This document shows positions 1-11,187 of a stretch of DNA of 64,000 nt, piece after piece; position 1 is the stretch's first letter, and each line of letters opens with the position of its first letter. The stretch comes from Cercis canadensis (taxonomy: Eukaryota > Streptophyta > Magnoliopsida > Fabales > Fabaceae). Under the pieces are notes generated by a model. It ran no database searches. It worked only from the letters and a program-made list of their open reading frames with translations, and was not told where the DNA came from. The position numbers and the translations under genes are program-made. Location: the NCBI GenBank assembly GCA_003255065.1, contig QAOA01001066.1, forward strand, positions 618,900 to 682,899, in the 5' to 3' direction.

Positions 1-1328
1 AAGTACTATGATATGAAGTCTCTAATTAATTAGTGTCAACATTTATGTAACGATTAAGATATTCTTAAGCTTTATATTTCTTTCATGGTATGCGAACATT
101 GTATGTATTATTTTTCATGTTGGACTCAAAATCACCTAAAAGTTTAGTTGGCATTACCAATACTTTTTTAAAATTATTATTTTTATAACATAAGATAGGA
201 ATTATAACAAATTTTTGTAGTATTTAATTTACATAGTGACTAAATTATGGTACTAAGGTATAAAAATCCCTAGTTAGACAATAATTCTAATTTCATAAGA
301 ACTCTTCTAAACAAAAATTTTTTCCAAAATTTAAAGGCTTTGCTTGGAAACTTATGCTAATAAATTTTAAAATATTCTAAATTGTATAGTTCATAATCAA
401 CATAACCAATGTAAATTTAGTTATGCCATTAAATTAGTGAGTGTGACATTTGTCAATATATGGGGCTTTTGATGATCTATCAAATTGACATGAAGATTTT
501 GTTAAAAAATTGCAAAACTTTAAAATTTAAAGTTAAAGTTCATTGCATTTTCATGGAGACATAAGACTAAGAAAAAAGACTAATCGAAAGATTCATTTGC
601 ACATATTTTTTAAAACTTATGAAGTTTCATCTTGGTGGGTTTAGAGATAGAGATGAAGGGAGATGGAAGGGAAACAGAAGAGAGAAAAAGAAGAATGAGA
701 AAAAAATGGTAAATAGAACCTTCAAAAAAGTTAGGGCTAATTTGTAATAAGTAAAAATATTACTGTTAAAATTTATATTAATTATTCTAATACTTATAGC
801 AGGTTAAGTAAATATGTAGGCTCTACTGTCAGTATATTTTTTATAATTTTAGTGTTGAAATTATTTAACCCCATTTTTACATGTGTCAATTAAAAGCCCC
901 TAATAAAAATCCAAGTCTTTCTGACTACAACTCTCGTTTTCGGTTTTCCCCATTTGCATATTCATAACTGAATCTCAGGCTGTTTTCTCCCCACCTTTGT
1001 AGGAAGCTACTTCCTCAACACAACACAACACAGCGAACCCGTAAAAGCTTCAAAAAGCCCTCATTACAATTACAATTTACAGATAACATACACCCCTGTG
1101 AACCTGTGAACCACAATCTCTATCCCCATTCTTCCCCTTGCATTCCCTTTTCACTAAAGCTTATATTACTTTGTAAAGAAATAAAGTGGTATCTTTCAAG
1201 AAGATCCTAGGGATGTATATATATTATCAAGATCGATGAACCCATGTGGAAAGTGAGACGACTCACATATACCATTGTGATTTTGAGGATCGATTCTGCA
1301 CCTAGAATATATTAAATAATTTTCTCTA

Positions 1329-2731
1329 AATTGTGTTTGGACGAGGTATTTGACAAATTATTGTGTATTTCAAATACATGTAATTAAAATGTAGTATTTC
1401 AAGTACATGTATTTATAAAATATTTTGTTTGGATATACTCTATTATAAAAAGAATAATTTAACAATAATATTCAAAGTTATTGATGACATTACAAGATCC
1501 CTTTAAATCACATTCTTAAATCAGTCAAAAAAAAAAAAAACTTATAAAAAAAAAAAAAAAAAACAGTCGTATAATTTGTCCTTCATAAGGATTTACATTG
1601 AGAGCATCAAATGGAGACTTTGAAATAAGTTAATCCAGCAGCTTTGAATTAAAAATTGCAGCTGCACGAAAACAGAACACAAGAGATGCTGTCCTATTCC
1701 CATTTTTAAACACAAAAACTTATGTCTTTCCTTTTCACAGAAAATAGATCCTCATAGAATTAAGAGAAAATAGAAATCAAGGCCATGGAATCTTCAATTG
1801 CACAGCGTGACACCCATCTGAAGAACAACTCTCTTTGGCTCTCACTCCCTCCTCAAAGTCAAGACACCCCGAAAAGAAGAAGAATTTGAAATGAATTTCG
1901 GAGGCTAAGGGAGGGGGAGGATCAGGGGCTTTCTTTACTCCACACGAATAGCCATTTTCATGCCTTCCACCAATACGTTCCTATTCAGATGTTGCTCTAC
2001 ATAAAGGACGATTCTGCTGGGTTGCTTGTCAAGCCAAGAAAAATAATTTTGGGTACAAGTTTCTAATTGTACACCATCTGTTCGATCATTTGCCTCTATG
2101 ATCAGAGGTCCAATATGGTAAATTGGGGAAGTTTATTTTAGGTCTGGGAAGCAAACACCCTTGCAATTGTCTTAACTGCTATGGATTCCAACTATTCAAA
2201 CATGTTGTCTAAAATTCCATTCGATTTGGGAAGATGGTTACAAAAATATACGAAGTCCTGGTAAGCAGACTCATCTCTATCAAGCACTGATTCAGGCATG
2301 TGGAAAAGCCTTGAGAGGGGAATTTCTTGGGGAGTGGAAATCAATTTTGAGGTCCTTAGCTCTTTCTTGTTTGCTCGTGAATTTTGGGGAAGAACAAGAA
2401 AGCAACAAGAGCAACAGCCCCTGAGGTGTAGAAATAGTAAACAGAGATACCCAGAGCAGAGCCTATGACAAGAGCTGAAGTACAGACCAAGTCAATCGCA
2501 CAAGCTTGAGCAAGAGGGAGGGGTATCGGGGCCTCTGGGAGAAAAAAAAAATTTGAAATACACTCAAATTTAAAATACACTCTATTCTGATATTGAAAGT
2601 CACTAAAAAAAATATACCGTAATTTTAAAAATATTTTAAAAAATTATACAAACAAAGTAATTCAAAATAAGTATTTCAAATATATTTTAAAAATATATTA
2701 CACTCTATAAATACCCTATCCAAACACACAC
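1329..2731. mobile_element. PIF/Harbinger-like non-autonomous element carrying a UGT fragment
   Basis: The ends are imperfect inverted repeats around TGTGTTTGGA followed by GGTATTT, and CTA flanks both sides (1326-1328 and 2732-2734). A 3-base duplication of TTA/CTA type fits PIF/Harbinger (Tourist) elements. Copy 2 of the duplicon has the matching unoccupied site at 9968-9970 with a single CTA, which fixes the boundaries. About 190 bases at the right end match, as reverse complement, the left end of the element at 25710, and about 100 bases at the left end match that element's right end. The two cores are unrelated. Two A-runs lie near 1528-1562. No transposase reading frame is visible, so movement would have needed a source elsewhere. 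Confidence 0.85.
1945..2545 (-). pseudogene. Captured UDP-glycosyltransferase (UGT88-like) remnant
   Basis: Reading the minus strand in shifting frames gives pieces typical of family 88 plant glycosyltransferases. They are a hydrophobic stretch with [17 protein letters not shown] (about 2539-2356), then ESVLDRDESAYQDFVYF and LPKSNGIL (about 2306-2190), then DGVQLETCTQNYFSWLDKQP followed by EQHLNRNVLVEGMKMA (about 2095-1950). Stops and frameshifts break it, for example a stop right after HEQTRKS and one inside the segment following LPKSNGIL. The part that should hold the UDP-sugar-binding PSPG box is missing: a LDKQPSR segment joins directly to the segment normally found after that box. It lies entirely inside the transposon. 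It cannot encode a working enzyme. Confidence 0.75.
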
Positions 2732-3208
2732 CTAAGTCTTAGATGAATGATAGCATGTGGTTTGAAGGGTCTGCTTTCTTCCTATCGGTTTAAGGCCTTA
2801 TCTTAGTGAGTGGTAGAGTTTTTTAAAGTCATGTTTTATATATCGTTTCATAGGCCTTACCATTCAAGGTAATAAATATTTTTTCTTTCTTTTCCACTTT
2901 TCTTAGACCCCTGGGTGGGGTTGGAAGATGACTGTTGAACTGTAACCCCACACTGTTGCAACTTGCAAGGGTCGTTTTAGAAGATTTAGCCCTTCAAGAA
3001 TCTGAAAAGTCTTTGTTTAATAAGATATAATCTTGTACAAAATCTCGTCTGCACGATTTAAGCAAGTGGGTAATGCCAGTTTGAAGCTCGGTATTATAAA
3101 ATTCTCCACTGAGATATCGGTCGGCTATTTTATTTTGTAAGTGTTTAAGGATAAGAGCAGCTTCCTCGAAAATTTTGCCAACACGTCCTATTATACGCAC
3201 ACACACAC

Positions 3209-3216
3209 TATATATA
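3209..3216 (+). promoter_or_regulatory. TATA box of C2 gene copy 1
   Basis: TATATATA lies 126 bases before the start codon, directly after a CA-repeat, and a pyrimidine-rich leader follows. The same box sits at exactly the same distance in copy 2. Confidence 0.55.
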
Positions 3217-3334
3217 CTATAGCCTTCCCCTCCTACTTTCATAACTCCACATAGCCAAACCGAAACCTCTTGGCTTGTCTTTTCACCTAGAGCTGCAAGT
3301 CTAGAAAGCATTAATCCCCTTTTAATATTGCTTA

Positions 3335-3946
3335 ATGGGTCTTTGCGAAAAACTTCCTTCGCTTAGCTGTGAGCTGAGAATAATACAAGCCCAAAATGTT
3401 GAGTTCAAGTCCATGGGAAACTTATTTGTTAGGTTGTATCTTTCCACAGGAAACAACAAAAGAATTCAACTGAATAGCCGAAAGATTTCCCCCACATGTG
3501 TTCCTTTTTGGAATGAATCCTTCTCTCTAGATTGCCTGGGTGCCCAAGACGTGTTGGAGACCCTAAAGCAGGAAAGTGTGGTGTTCGAGCTCCGGCAGAG
3601 CAACACAGCTCCAGTTCTTGGCAGGATTTTGGGTTCACGTCTCATGGGAAGGGCTGAGATTCCGTGGAAAGCAGTTCTTGAAACACCAAATATGGTGTTG
3701 GAGGAATGGGTCAAGATGGATTTGGCGAGTGCAAGTGTTTTAGACGGTGTTAAGCCATCTAAGTTGCAAGTAGAGATAAAAATTCAAGTGCCTACGGCGG
3801 CTGAGATGGAGAATAGCAGGAGGAGAAGCAGGAACAGAATGAGATTGAGCAATTGGGATGAGTGTGGGTGCAAAGAAGGCCATCATATCTGCACCTCTGA
3901 GGATTACGATATATTTGCACTAGCGGCATGTTTGGAGGCTTTTTAG
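3335..3946 (+). CDS. C2-domain protein, copy 1
   Basis: Intronless gene for 203 residues. The N-terminal 150 residues read as one C2 domain: a strand with LSCELRIIQAQNVEF, then NLFVRLYLSTGN, then FWNESFSLDC, and a late strand KLQVEIKIQV. C2 domains usually bind lipids, often through calcium. Here the loop after the first strand is VEFKSMGN and lacks the aspartates that normally hold calcium, so calcium-independent binding or protein contacts are more likely (inference). The tail is basic (RRRSRNRMR) and then rich in Cys and His (DECGCKEGHH). It differs from copy 2 by about 12 bases but only two residues (Ala/Thr near 128, Ile/Cys near 183), which suggests selection on the protein. The start at 3335 is the first ATG after the TATA box. 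Confidence 0.85.
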   Translation: MGLCEKLPSLSCELRIIQAQNVEFKSMGNLFVRLYLSTGNNKRIQLNSRKISPTCVPFWNESFSLDCLGAQDVLETLKQESVVFELRQSNTAPVLGRILGSRLMGRAEIPWKAVLETPNMVLEEWVKMDLASASVLDGVKPSKLQVEIKIQVPTAAEMENSRRRSRNRMRLSNWDECGCKEGHHICTSEDYDIFALAACLEAF

Positions 3947-4753
3947 AGCTTGGATTGGACACAATATTGGATTATGATATTGATACGCTAGATTTTTTGT
4001 AAACTTTTGGTCTCTTTCCATTCAAATTAGTAACTTTGAAGTTAGCAAAATCAAAGCATTGATTGTTTATTTTTCAAAGTGTTATATATGATTTGTAAAT
4101 CCATCGTCCGTGCCTGAATCATAATTTTTTTTTCCCTTGTAGTTGTTTATATCTTTTTTCTCTATTATCTGTGAACAAGTTATTGTACCAGACCCCTATG
4201 TGCTGTTCCAACGGTTCATGATCCTTTTGCCACAGTTCCACAAAAACACGTTATTTTTGTAACTTTGTAAGCATGAGCATCTAATATAAGATTCAATACG
4301 AGAGCAGCCTTTGATTCTTTTTTCTTATGTTCTTCGGTGCTTGGGATGTGATTTCTGAGGGCTGTGTTTTCTTCTTTCCCTTTTCCCGTTTCTGTTAGTG
4401 TTCTCTATTTTTCATCCCTTTCTTAGTACTCAAGGGAGGACCAACTAAAGCATCCTACAATGACAAAGAATTAATCTTTTGAGCTTTGTTCCATTCGGAA
4501 CTTTGGAGTTCTAGTAATTAATTAATGATGATGGCTGTGCCTTAAAAATATTTCTCAATAGAATTTTAGAAACAGAACTGACTGTACTTTGATACAGACC
4601 CTCCTCGAGCTCATAGCCCATGTAATTTCTAGTGGAATCAAGCCCTATCAAAATTTAGTGGACCAGTCATCTCCACCTAGTCCTTGGTATGATGGACTCT
4701 TGCAACCAATGTTTTAAATTATACTAATTTTATCTATTTTAGTTAATATGCAA

Positions 4754-5386
4754 CTAACTAGTATTCAAATATAACATTACTCTTTCTTCCTTTTATATAT
4801 ATATATATATGATAATATTATATTACTCTTTCTAATTTTACTTTTGTTGATTGAATATAGTGCTATAACAGATTAAACTAAAATAAATGTTGATGTGGCT
4901 GGTGGAATTCTGTAATCGCCCTCAGCTCGTTAACGGCAAGTACAGTGGAGACCCACCATTTCCAGCCGCCGCAAACAACCACCAGATCGAAGAGGGCAAA
5001 TAGGGAGAAGGGTGATAAGCAGTAATGAAGGGAAATTGAAAAGAGAGGCCAATGGTGGTGGTTCTTCCAATAACTGAACCAACTTCCTATTTCAAATTGA
5101 GGCAGCAACTCTAGGTTCATTCTTTTCCATGCGATTGTTGGGTCACGGGTTTCTATTCTCTCGATTACAAAGAGGGGAAACTTAGTCAGTTAGTGTAAAA
5201 AAGTAAGGGCAAAAGTTTAATTTCATTAAACCGTTGGTGATGAGTCATGGAATGAGATAAGCAGGTCGTGATAAATATGTGGCTAAATCTACAATGTTAG
5301 ATTCAATAGCAACCGTGCCCTGTATTGCAGACTTGGCCATACTAATTACACTCATTTATGATAAGTCTAAAGATAGTAATGCCATC
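4754..5386. other. Spacer without a recognised gene
   Basis: Holds a short TA-repeat near 4795-4812 and a GC-richer block near 4890-5120 that gives an 80-residue minus-strand frame with no recognisable domain. I see no gene here. Confidence 0.5.
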
Positions 5387-6726
5387 TAGGGGTGTAAGCC
5401 AAATCAGTCAAACCAATTAAACCGATTGAACCGAACCGAATGGGAGGAAAATTGACCGAATCGAAAGAGTTGATTTGGTTTTCGGTTTGATTTTTTGAAA
5501 AACCGAGAGGGTCGATTCGATTTTCGGTTTGAATGGCAAAAAACCGATATTAAATCGAATCAAACCAAACCTTTAATATATATGTATTTTTTTTATGATT
5601 TTTTTATGCAATACCCACAAAACTACATCGTTTTGATTGGGGCTAAATAACATTTTTTCTAAACCCTAACTCTCCATTGTTTCCCAGTATGCAAAGAAGA
5701 AGAGATACAGACAGAGAGAAGAGATACACACAACACAGAGAATAAGAGAAGAAGAGATACAGACAGAGAGGGTAGAACAAAGAGCAAACAAGAAGAAAAA
5801 AGAAGAAAGAGGAGAAGAGGGGAGAGGACTGTAGAGAAGAGATTGAAGTCAGACAAAAGATAGGGAAGCCAGAGAGAAAGAAGGAGATCGAGAGCCTCTC
5901 ACACACCTGACCCAATGCAACAAAGCGATATTCCCTTTCGATCTTGATCCGGTATATGGCTGTCCACACTTTGTTGAAATCTTGATTTATCATTTATCAT
6001 TTTTTTTTATTCATTGTCATTCATGGGAGTGGAAGGACAAATCTTGATTTGAAATTTTGACCTTGAAATAACCAGTATTAGATAATAGTGAAAGATGAAT
6101 AGAGTACCGTTGTGTTGAAAGTTCTAAGCTTTGATGGCTTTCTTCTCCTGTTACAATATTCTAGGATTTTCTCATTTGTTTCAAAAGCATGGTGCTTTAC
6201 TTGCTGCAGTTTCTGTAATTGAAATTTGTGTCCTGGTCTGAGGCAAAACCGACCAAATGGCGGTGTGCTGCAATTTCCAAACCACACCCCTTTCTCTTTA
6301 TTCTTTTTTTTTTTTTGTATTTTTTTCCTTCCTCTCTTTCAAAGTTCACATAATAGACAAAAACTTCAAATCAAAGAAAAAGTAACATGAGAGAGAAGGA
6401 AAGGGGTAGGCTAGTAGGTAGCTATTAATGCATGATAGAAAAGAAAAGTTATTTCTCTTTCTTAGAGTGTAATATTTTATTCCATTGTTGTAAGAGGATG
6501 AATTCAAAATGAGGAATAGAAATTGACTTATGTACAAATTTTTTTTTTCCCTTTCTTTGGAATGGCACATTTAAAAGGAAAAAACCAACAAACCAATCGA
6601 ACTAAACCGAATTTGGCCGGTTTGGTTTGGTTCGGTTGTGCTCTAAAAAATCTTAGAAACCGAACTGAGATGTCTTGGTCGGTTGGTAATCAGTTTAGGG
6701 TGTAAACTGGACCGATTACACCCTTA
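5387..6726. mobile_element. hAT-like non-autonomous transposon
   Basis: The left end TAGGGGTGTAA and right end TTACACCCTTA are inverted repeats. They are flanked by 8-base direct repeats differing at one base: ATGCCATC at 5379-5386 and ATGTCATC at 6727-6734. An 8-base target duplication with AGGGGTGT-type ends is the hAT hallmark. Both subterminal regions are packed with AACCGAACCG/CGGTTTGGTTCGG repeats in opposite orientation, the usual transposase-binding layout. The core (about 5650-6500) is a purine-rich AGAAGAGATACAGACAGAG stretch followed by AT-rich DNA, with no transposase frame. A single telo-box-like AAACCCTAA sits near 5661. Confidence 0.8.
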
Positions 6727-8654
6727 ATGTCATCCTGCATTCTCCTTACCCCACTCAACTAGAGAAAAGAAAACTAATAAAAAGAGGTTTTAATTTACCC
6801 CAAACAAAAATATGGGATTATATAACCTCATTTTAGGTGGCACAATCGCCACTATTTATTGTGTTATGTGTCAAATCTAATGGTAAATATTTATTTTTTG
6901 TTACTTGTTCAGTTGGTCATTTTTCAACTTGTGTAATAATATTAATGTGACCCACAAATTTAATTAAAATTATGTTAGCACCTCACTTAAAATAACAATT
7001 TATGTTAAAGCTTTCTTTTTAGTAATTAAATTATGTTAAAAGTGAGAGTACACAAAGTATGATATTCCTCTCCATTTACATATTTTTCACAAACAAATTT
7101 ATGAAAATTGTTTAGAAAGAATTATATTTAAATTTATACATAAAGATTCACAATTTCAAATAAAATTTTAAGCATGATAAAATTTAAAAATATACATTAA
7201 TAAATAGATTAAGATGGGTGAAGAACAATAGTGTAAAAAATAAGTCAAAAAATTGAAGAGAGTAAATCTCACACCCTTTCTTACTCTTCATATTTGCCAG
7301 TATGATTTGAATGGTGGATTTTTGCATGAAAATGGAATAAATCCTAATTTTGAATTTTGAAGTTTTGCGATTTTTTGATAAAATATTCATATGGGTTTGA
7401 TAGATCATCAAATTCTGAGTTTAATGGTGTGAAAATCATGTTGAAAGAGGTTAGAAATGTTGAAGAATTGGTTATGGGCAGAACCAGGTCTGCAACCAAG
7501 TCAGGTGACCTAGTTGCAGACCCGGATAAAGGAAGATGATGACGAATAGTATTTTTAAGCGAAGTCTACACTCGCATGTCAAGAGAGTGACTGCACGTGG
7601 GCCCCATACCCTCTAAGTTTTTTTTATTGAAACTTGCATAGTTATTCTTCACTCTCCATATTCTACATTTTGAACTTTTTTGAAAATTTTTGGATGTCCA
7701 AAATTATTTTTTCTCAACTTTTCAAAATTTTACACAATTAAAATAATACTGCACTCTCATAATTTTGGGCTGAAATTTTTTGTGTATGATTTTCACATGG
7801 TTAGAAATGATATATGTATGGTACTCTCTCTGGTGGTGAATGATGCATATTAAATTAATTATTGAACTATATATTACCTATTTCACTGCCTAAAATGAGA
7901 ATAATTGTGTAATAACTCATTTTGATATGAAAAAAACTGAGTTTTTTAGTATTGGCAATCCAATTAATTTTGGAGACATTTTTGTATGTGAATGTGGTAT
8001 TCTCTTTTTACCATTAATAATATATCATTAAAAGTACCATAAATATTTAAATGATTTTTGGTTAGTAAGAAGCTATTTTTTTTTTTTCTGTAAGGAGACA
8101 GCTATTTCTTCATTTTATGCACTTAAAATTTCCTTCATATAGGTAAAAAACAAAAATGTAAAGGTTTTCCATGATAAATACTTTTTGTTATGCTTATATT
8201 TAAAATATTGACTTTTTACACTAATAATTAATGAAGTTTTAAAGTTTATCTTCAATCTGTAATTCTCTATGACCATTTCTTTTAATAAGTATTAAATATA
8301 AGATAATGTGTCATTTTCTAATTTTATATTAACTAATTTTAATTATAATAGATGTTTTAACTTTTAAGTATTTAACATATTTGAGACGTTTATATATAAA
8401 AAAAAAATGTATCAAAATTAATTAGTAATGACTTCTAATAAAAATGATCTAAGTATGATTAGGTTGTCATAATCTATAGAAATAAGATTCTTAAGTGATT
8501 TGATTTTAAGGCTCCATTGACTTGCAAATTCTCACACATAAACCACGCTTATTATTACTTAAAGTAGAATAATATACAATAAATGTAAGATTAAAGATGG
8601 TTACATGTTATATTGAATGAATATTCCATAATAATTTTATCATTTCAATAACTA
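6727..8654. other. AT-rich spacer between the duplicon copies
   Basis: No gene is supported. A 38-base imperfect hairpin lies at about 7487-7524 (arms GGTCTGCAAC and GTTGCAGACC). The rest is AT-rich with no clear transposon boundaries. Confidence 0.5.
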
Positions 8655-10449
8655 AAGTACTAAGATATGAAATCTCTAATTAGTTAGTGTCAACATTTAC
8701 GTAAATGTTAGGATATTCTTAAGCTTTATCTTTCTTTCATGGTATGTGAACATTGTATGTATTATCTTTCATGTTGAACTCAAAATTACCTAAAAGGTTA
8801 GTTGGCATTACCAATACTTTTTAAAAAATTATTATTTTTATAAGATAAGATATGAATTATAACAATTTTTTGTAGTATTTAATTTACATAGTGACTAAAT
8901 TATGGTACTAAGGTATAAAATTCTCTAGTTAGACAATACTTCTAATTTCATAAGAATTCTTCTAAACAAAAATTTTCTCCAAAATTTAAAGGCTTTGCTT
9001 GGAAACTTATGCTAATAAATTTTAAAATATTCCAAATTGTATAGTTCATAATCAACATAACCAATGTAAATTTAGTTACACCATTAAATTAGTAAGTGTG
9101 ACATTTGATAATATATGGGGCTTTTGATAATCTATCAAATTAACATGAAGACTTTGTCAAAAAATTATAAAACTTTGAAATTCAAAATTAGAGTTCATCG
9201 CATTTTTATAGAGACATAAGACTAAGAAAAAAGACTAATCGAAAGATTCATTTTCACATATCTTTTAAAACTTATGAAGCTTCATTTTAGTAGGTTTAGA
9301 GATAGAGATTAAGAGAGATGGAAGGAAACGGAAGAGAGAAAAAGAAGGATGAGAAAGAATAGGAAAATAGAACCTTTAAAAAAAATTGGGGCTGATTTGT
9401 AATATGTGAAAATATTACTATTAAAATTTATATTAATTATTCTAATGCTTATAGTAGGTTAAGTAAATATATAGGCTCTATTATGAGCATATTTTTCAAT
9501 TTTTGTGGTCCACTTAAAATAAAATTGTTTAACCCTATTTTTATATGGGTTAATTAAAGGCCCCCCTAATAAAAATCTGAGTCTTTCTGACTACGACTCT
9601 AGTTTTCCCCATTTGCATATTCATAACTGAATCTCAGGCTGTTTTCTCCCCACCTTTGTAGGAAGCCACTTCCTCAACACAACACAACACAGCGAACCCG
9701 TAAAAGCTTCAAAAACCCCTCATTACAATTGCAATTTACAGATAACATACACCCCTGTGAACCACAATCTCTATCCCCATTCTTCCCCTTGCATTCCCTT
9801 TTCACTAAAGCTTACTTTGTAAAGAAATAAAGCGGTATCCTTCGAGAAGATCCTAGGGATGTATATATATTATCAAGATGAACCCATGTGGAAAGTGAGA
9901 CGACTCACATATACTATTGTGATTTTGAGGATCGATTCTGCACCTAGAATATATTAAATAATTTCCTCTAGTCTTTGATGAATGATAGCATGTGGTTTGA
10001 AGGGTCTGCTTTCTTCCTATCGGTTTAAGGCCTTATCTTAGTGAGTGGTAAGAGTTTTTTAAAGTCAAGTTATGTTTTATATATCGTTTCATAGGCCTTA
10101 CCATTCAAGGTAATAAATATTTTTTCTTTCTTTTCCACTTTTCTTGGGCCCCTGGGTGGGGTTGGAAGATGACTGTTGAACTGTAACCCCACACTGTTGC
10201 AACTTGCAAGGGTCGTTTTAGAAGATTTAGCCCTTCAAGAATCTGAAAAGTCTTTGTTTAATAAGATATAATCTTGTACAAAATCTCGTCTGCACGATTT
10301 AAGCAAGTGGGTAATGCCAGTTTGAAGCTCGGAATTATAAAATTCTCAACTGAGATATTGGTGGGCTATTTTATTTTGTAAGTGTTTAAGGATAAGAGCA
10401 GCTTCCTCGAAAATTTTGCCAACACGTCCTATTATACGCGCACACACAC

Positions 10450-10457
10450 TATATATA
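10450..10457 (+). promoter_or_regulatory. TATA box of C2 gene copy 2
   Basis: TATATATA 126 bases before the start codon, the same context and spacing as copy 1. Confidence 0.55.
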
Positions 10458-10575
10458 CTATAGCCTTCCCCTCCTACTTTCATAACTCCACATAGCCAAA
10501 CCGAAACCTCTTGGCTTGTCTTTTCACCTAGAGCTGCAAGTTTAGAAAGCATTACTCCCCTTTTAATATTTCTTA

Positions 10576-11187
10576 ATGGGTCTTTGCGAGAAACTTCCTT
10601 CACTTAGCTGTGAGCTGAGAATAATACAAGCCCAAAATGTTGAGTTCAAGTCCATGGGAAACTTATTTGTTAGGTTGTATCTTTCCACAGGAAACAACAA
10701 AAGAATTCAACTAAATAGCCGAAAGATTTCCCCCACATGTGTTCCTTTTTGGAATGAATCCTTCTCTCTAGATTGCTTGGGTGCCCAAGACGTGTTGGAG
10801 ACCCTAAAGCAGGAAAGTGTGGTGTTCGAGCTCCGGCAGAGCAACACAGCTCCAGTTCTTGGCAGGATTTTGGGTTCACGTCTCATGGGAAGGGCTGAGA
10901 TTCCGTGGAAGGCAGTTCTTGAAACACCAAATATGGTGTTGGAGGAATGGGTCAAGATGGATTTGACGAGTGCAAGTGTTTTAGATGGTGTTAAGCCATC
11001 TAAGTTGCAAGTAGAGATAAAAATTCAAGTGCCTACGGCGGCGGAGATGGAGAATAGCAGAAGGAGAAGCAGGAACAGAATGAGATTGAGCAATTGGGAT
11101 GAGTGTGGGTGCAAAGAAGGCCATCATTGCTGCACCTCTGAGGATTACGATATATTTGCACTAGCGGCTTGTTTGGAGGCTTTTTAG
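10576..11187 (+). CDS. C2-domain protein, copy 2
   Basis: Intronless, 203 residues, about 98% identical in bases to the gene at 3335 by hand count, with two residue changes (Thr for Ala near 128, Cys for Ile near 183, giving HHCCTSED). Domain reading is as for copy 1: one C2 domain over roughly residues 8-155 without the usual calcium-binding aspartates in the first loop, then a basic patch and a Cys/His-rich tail. Promoter, leader and 3' flank are also duplicated, so both copies can probably be transcribed in the same pattern. Most differences are silent, so neither copy looks like a pseudogene. The gene lies at one end of a conserved gene block. I believe from memory that related Arabidopsis genes sit beside annexin genes near At5g10210 and At5g65030, but this needs checking. 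Confidence 0.85.
   Translation: MGLCEKLPSLSCELRIIQAQNVEFKSMGNLFVRLYLSTGNNKRIQLNSRKISPTCVPFWNESFSLDCLGAQDVLETLKQESVVFELRQSNTAPVLGRILGSRLMGRAEIPWKAVLETPNMVLEEWVKMDLTSASVLDGVKPSKLQVEIKIQVPTAAEMENSRRRSRNRMRLSNWDECGCKEGHHCCTSEDYDIFALAACLEAF

Larger units (their letters stand above)
1..4753. repeat. Tandem duplicon, copy 1 (continues left of window)
   Basis: This block is repeated in the same orientation from 8655: base 1 aligns with 8655, and close alignment holds to 4656 (11918 in copy 2). A further island at 4714-4753 matches 12459-12500. Each copy holds one C2-domain gene with its promoter and 3' flank, and the two start codons are 7241 bases apart. Differences between the copies include a 1.4 kb transposon at 1329-2731 present only here, about 20 bases near 11826 present only in copy 2, and many single-base changes outside the genes. 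The left edge lies outside the window. Confidence 0.9.

Noticed and set aside
2994..3311. Minus-strand open frame conserved in both duplicons (also 10346-10603).
   Set aside because: It lies over the promoter and leader of the C2 gene, and conservation is explained by the recent duplication. It resembles no known domain, and the CA/TA-repeat of the promoter is translated in it.
7487..7524. Imperfect hairpin as a possible microRNA precursor.
   Set aside because: The stem is only about 16 pairs with mismatches and almost no loop, too short for a plant microRNA precursor.
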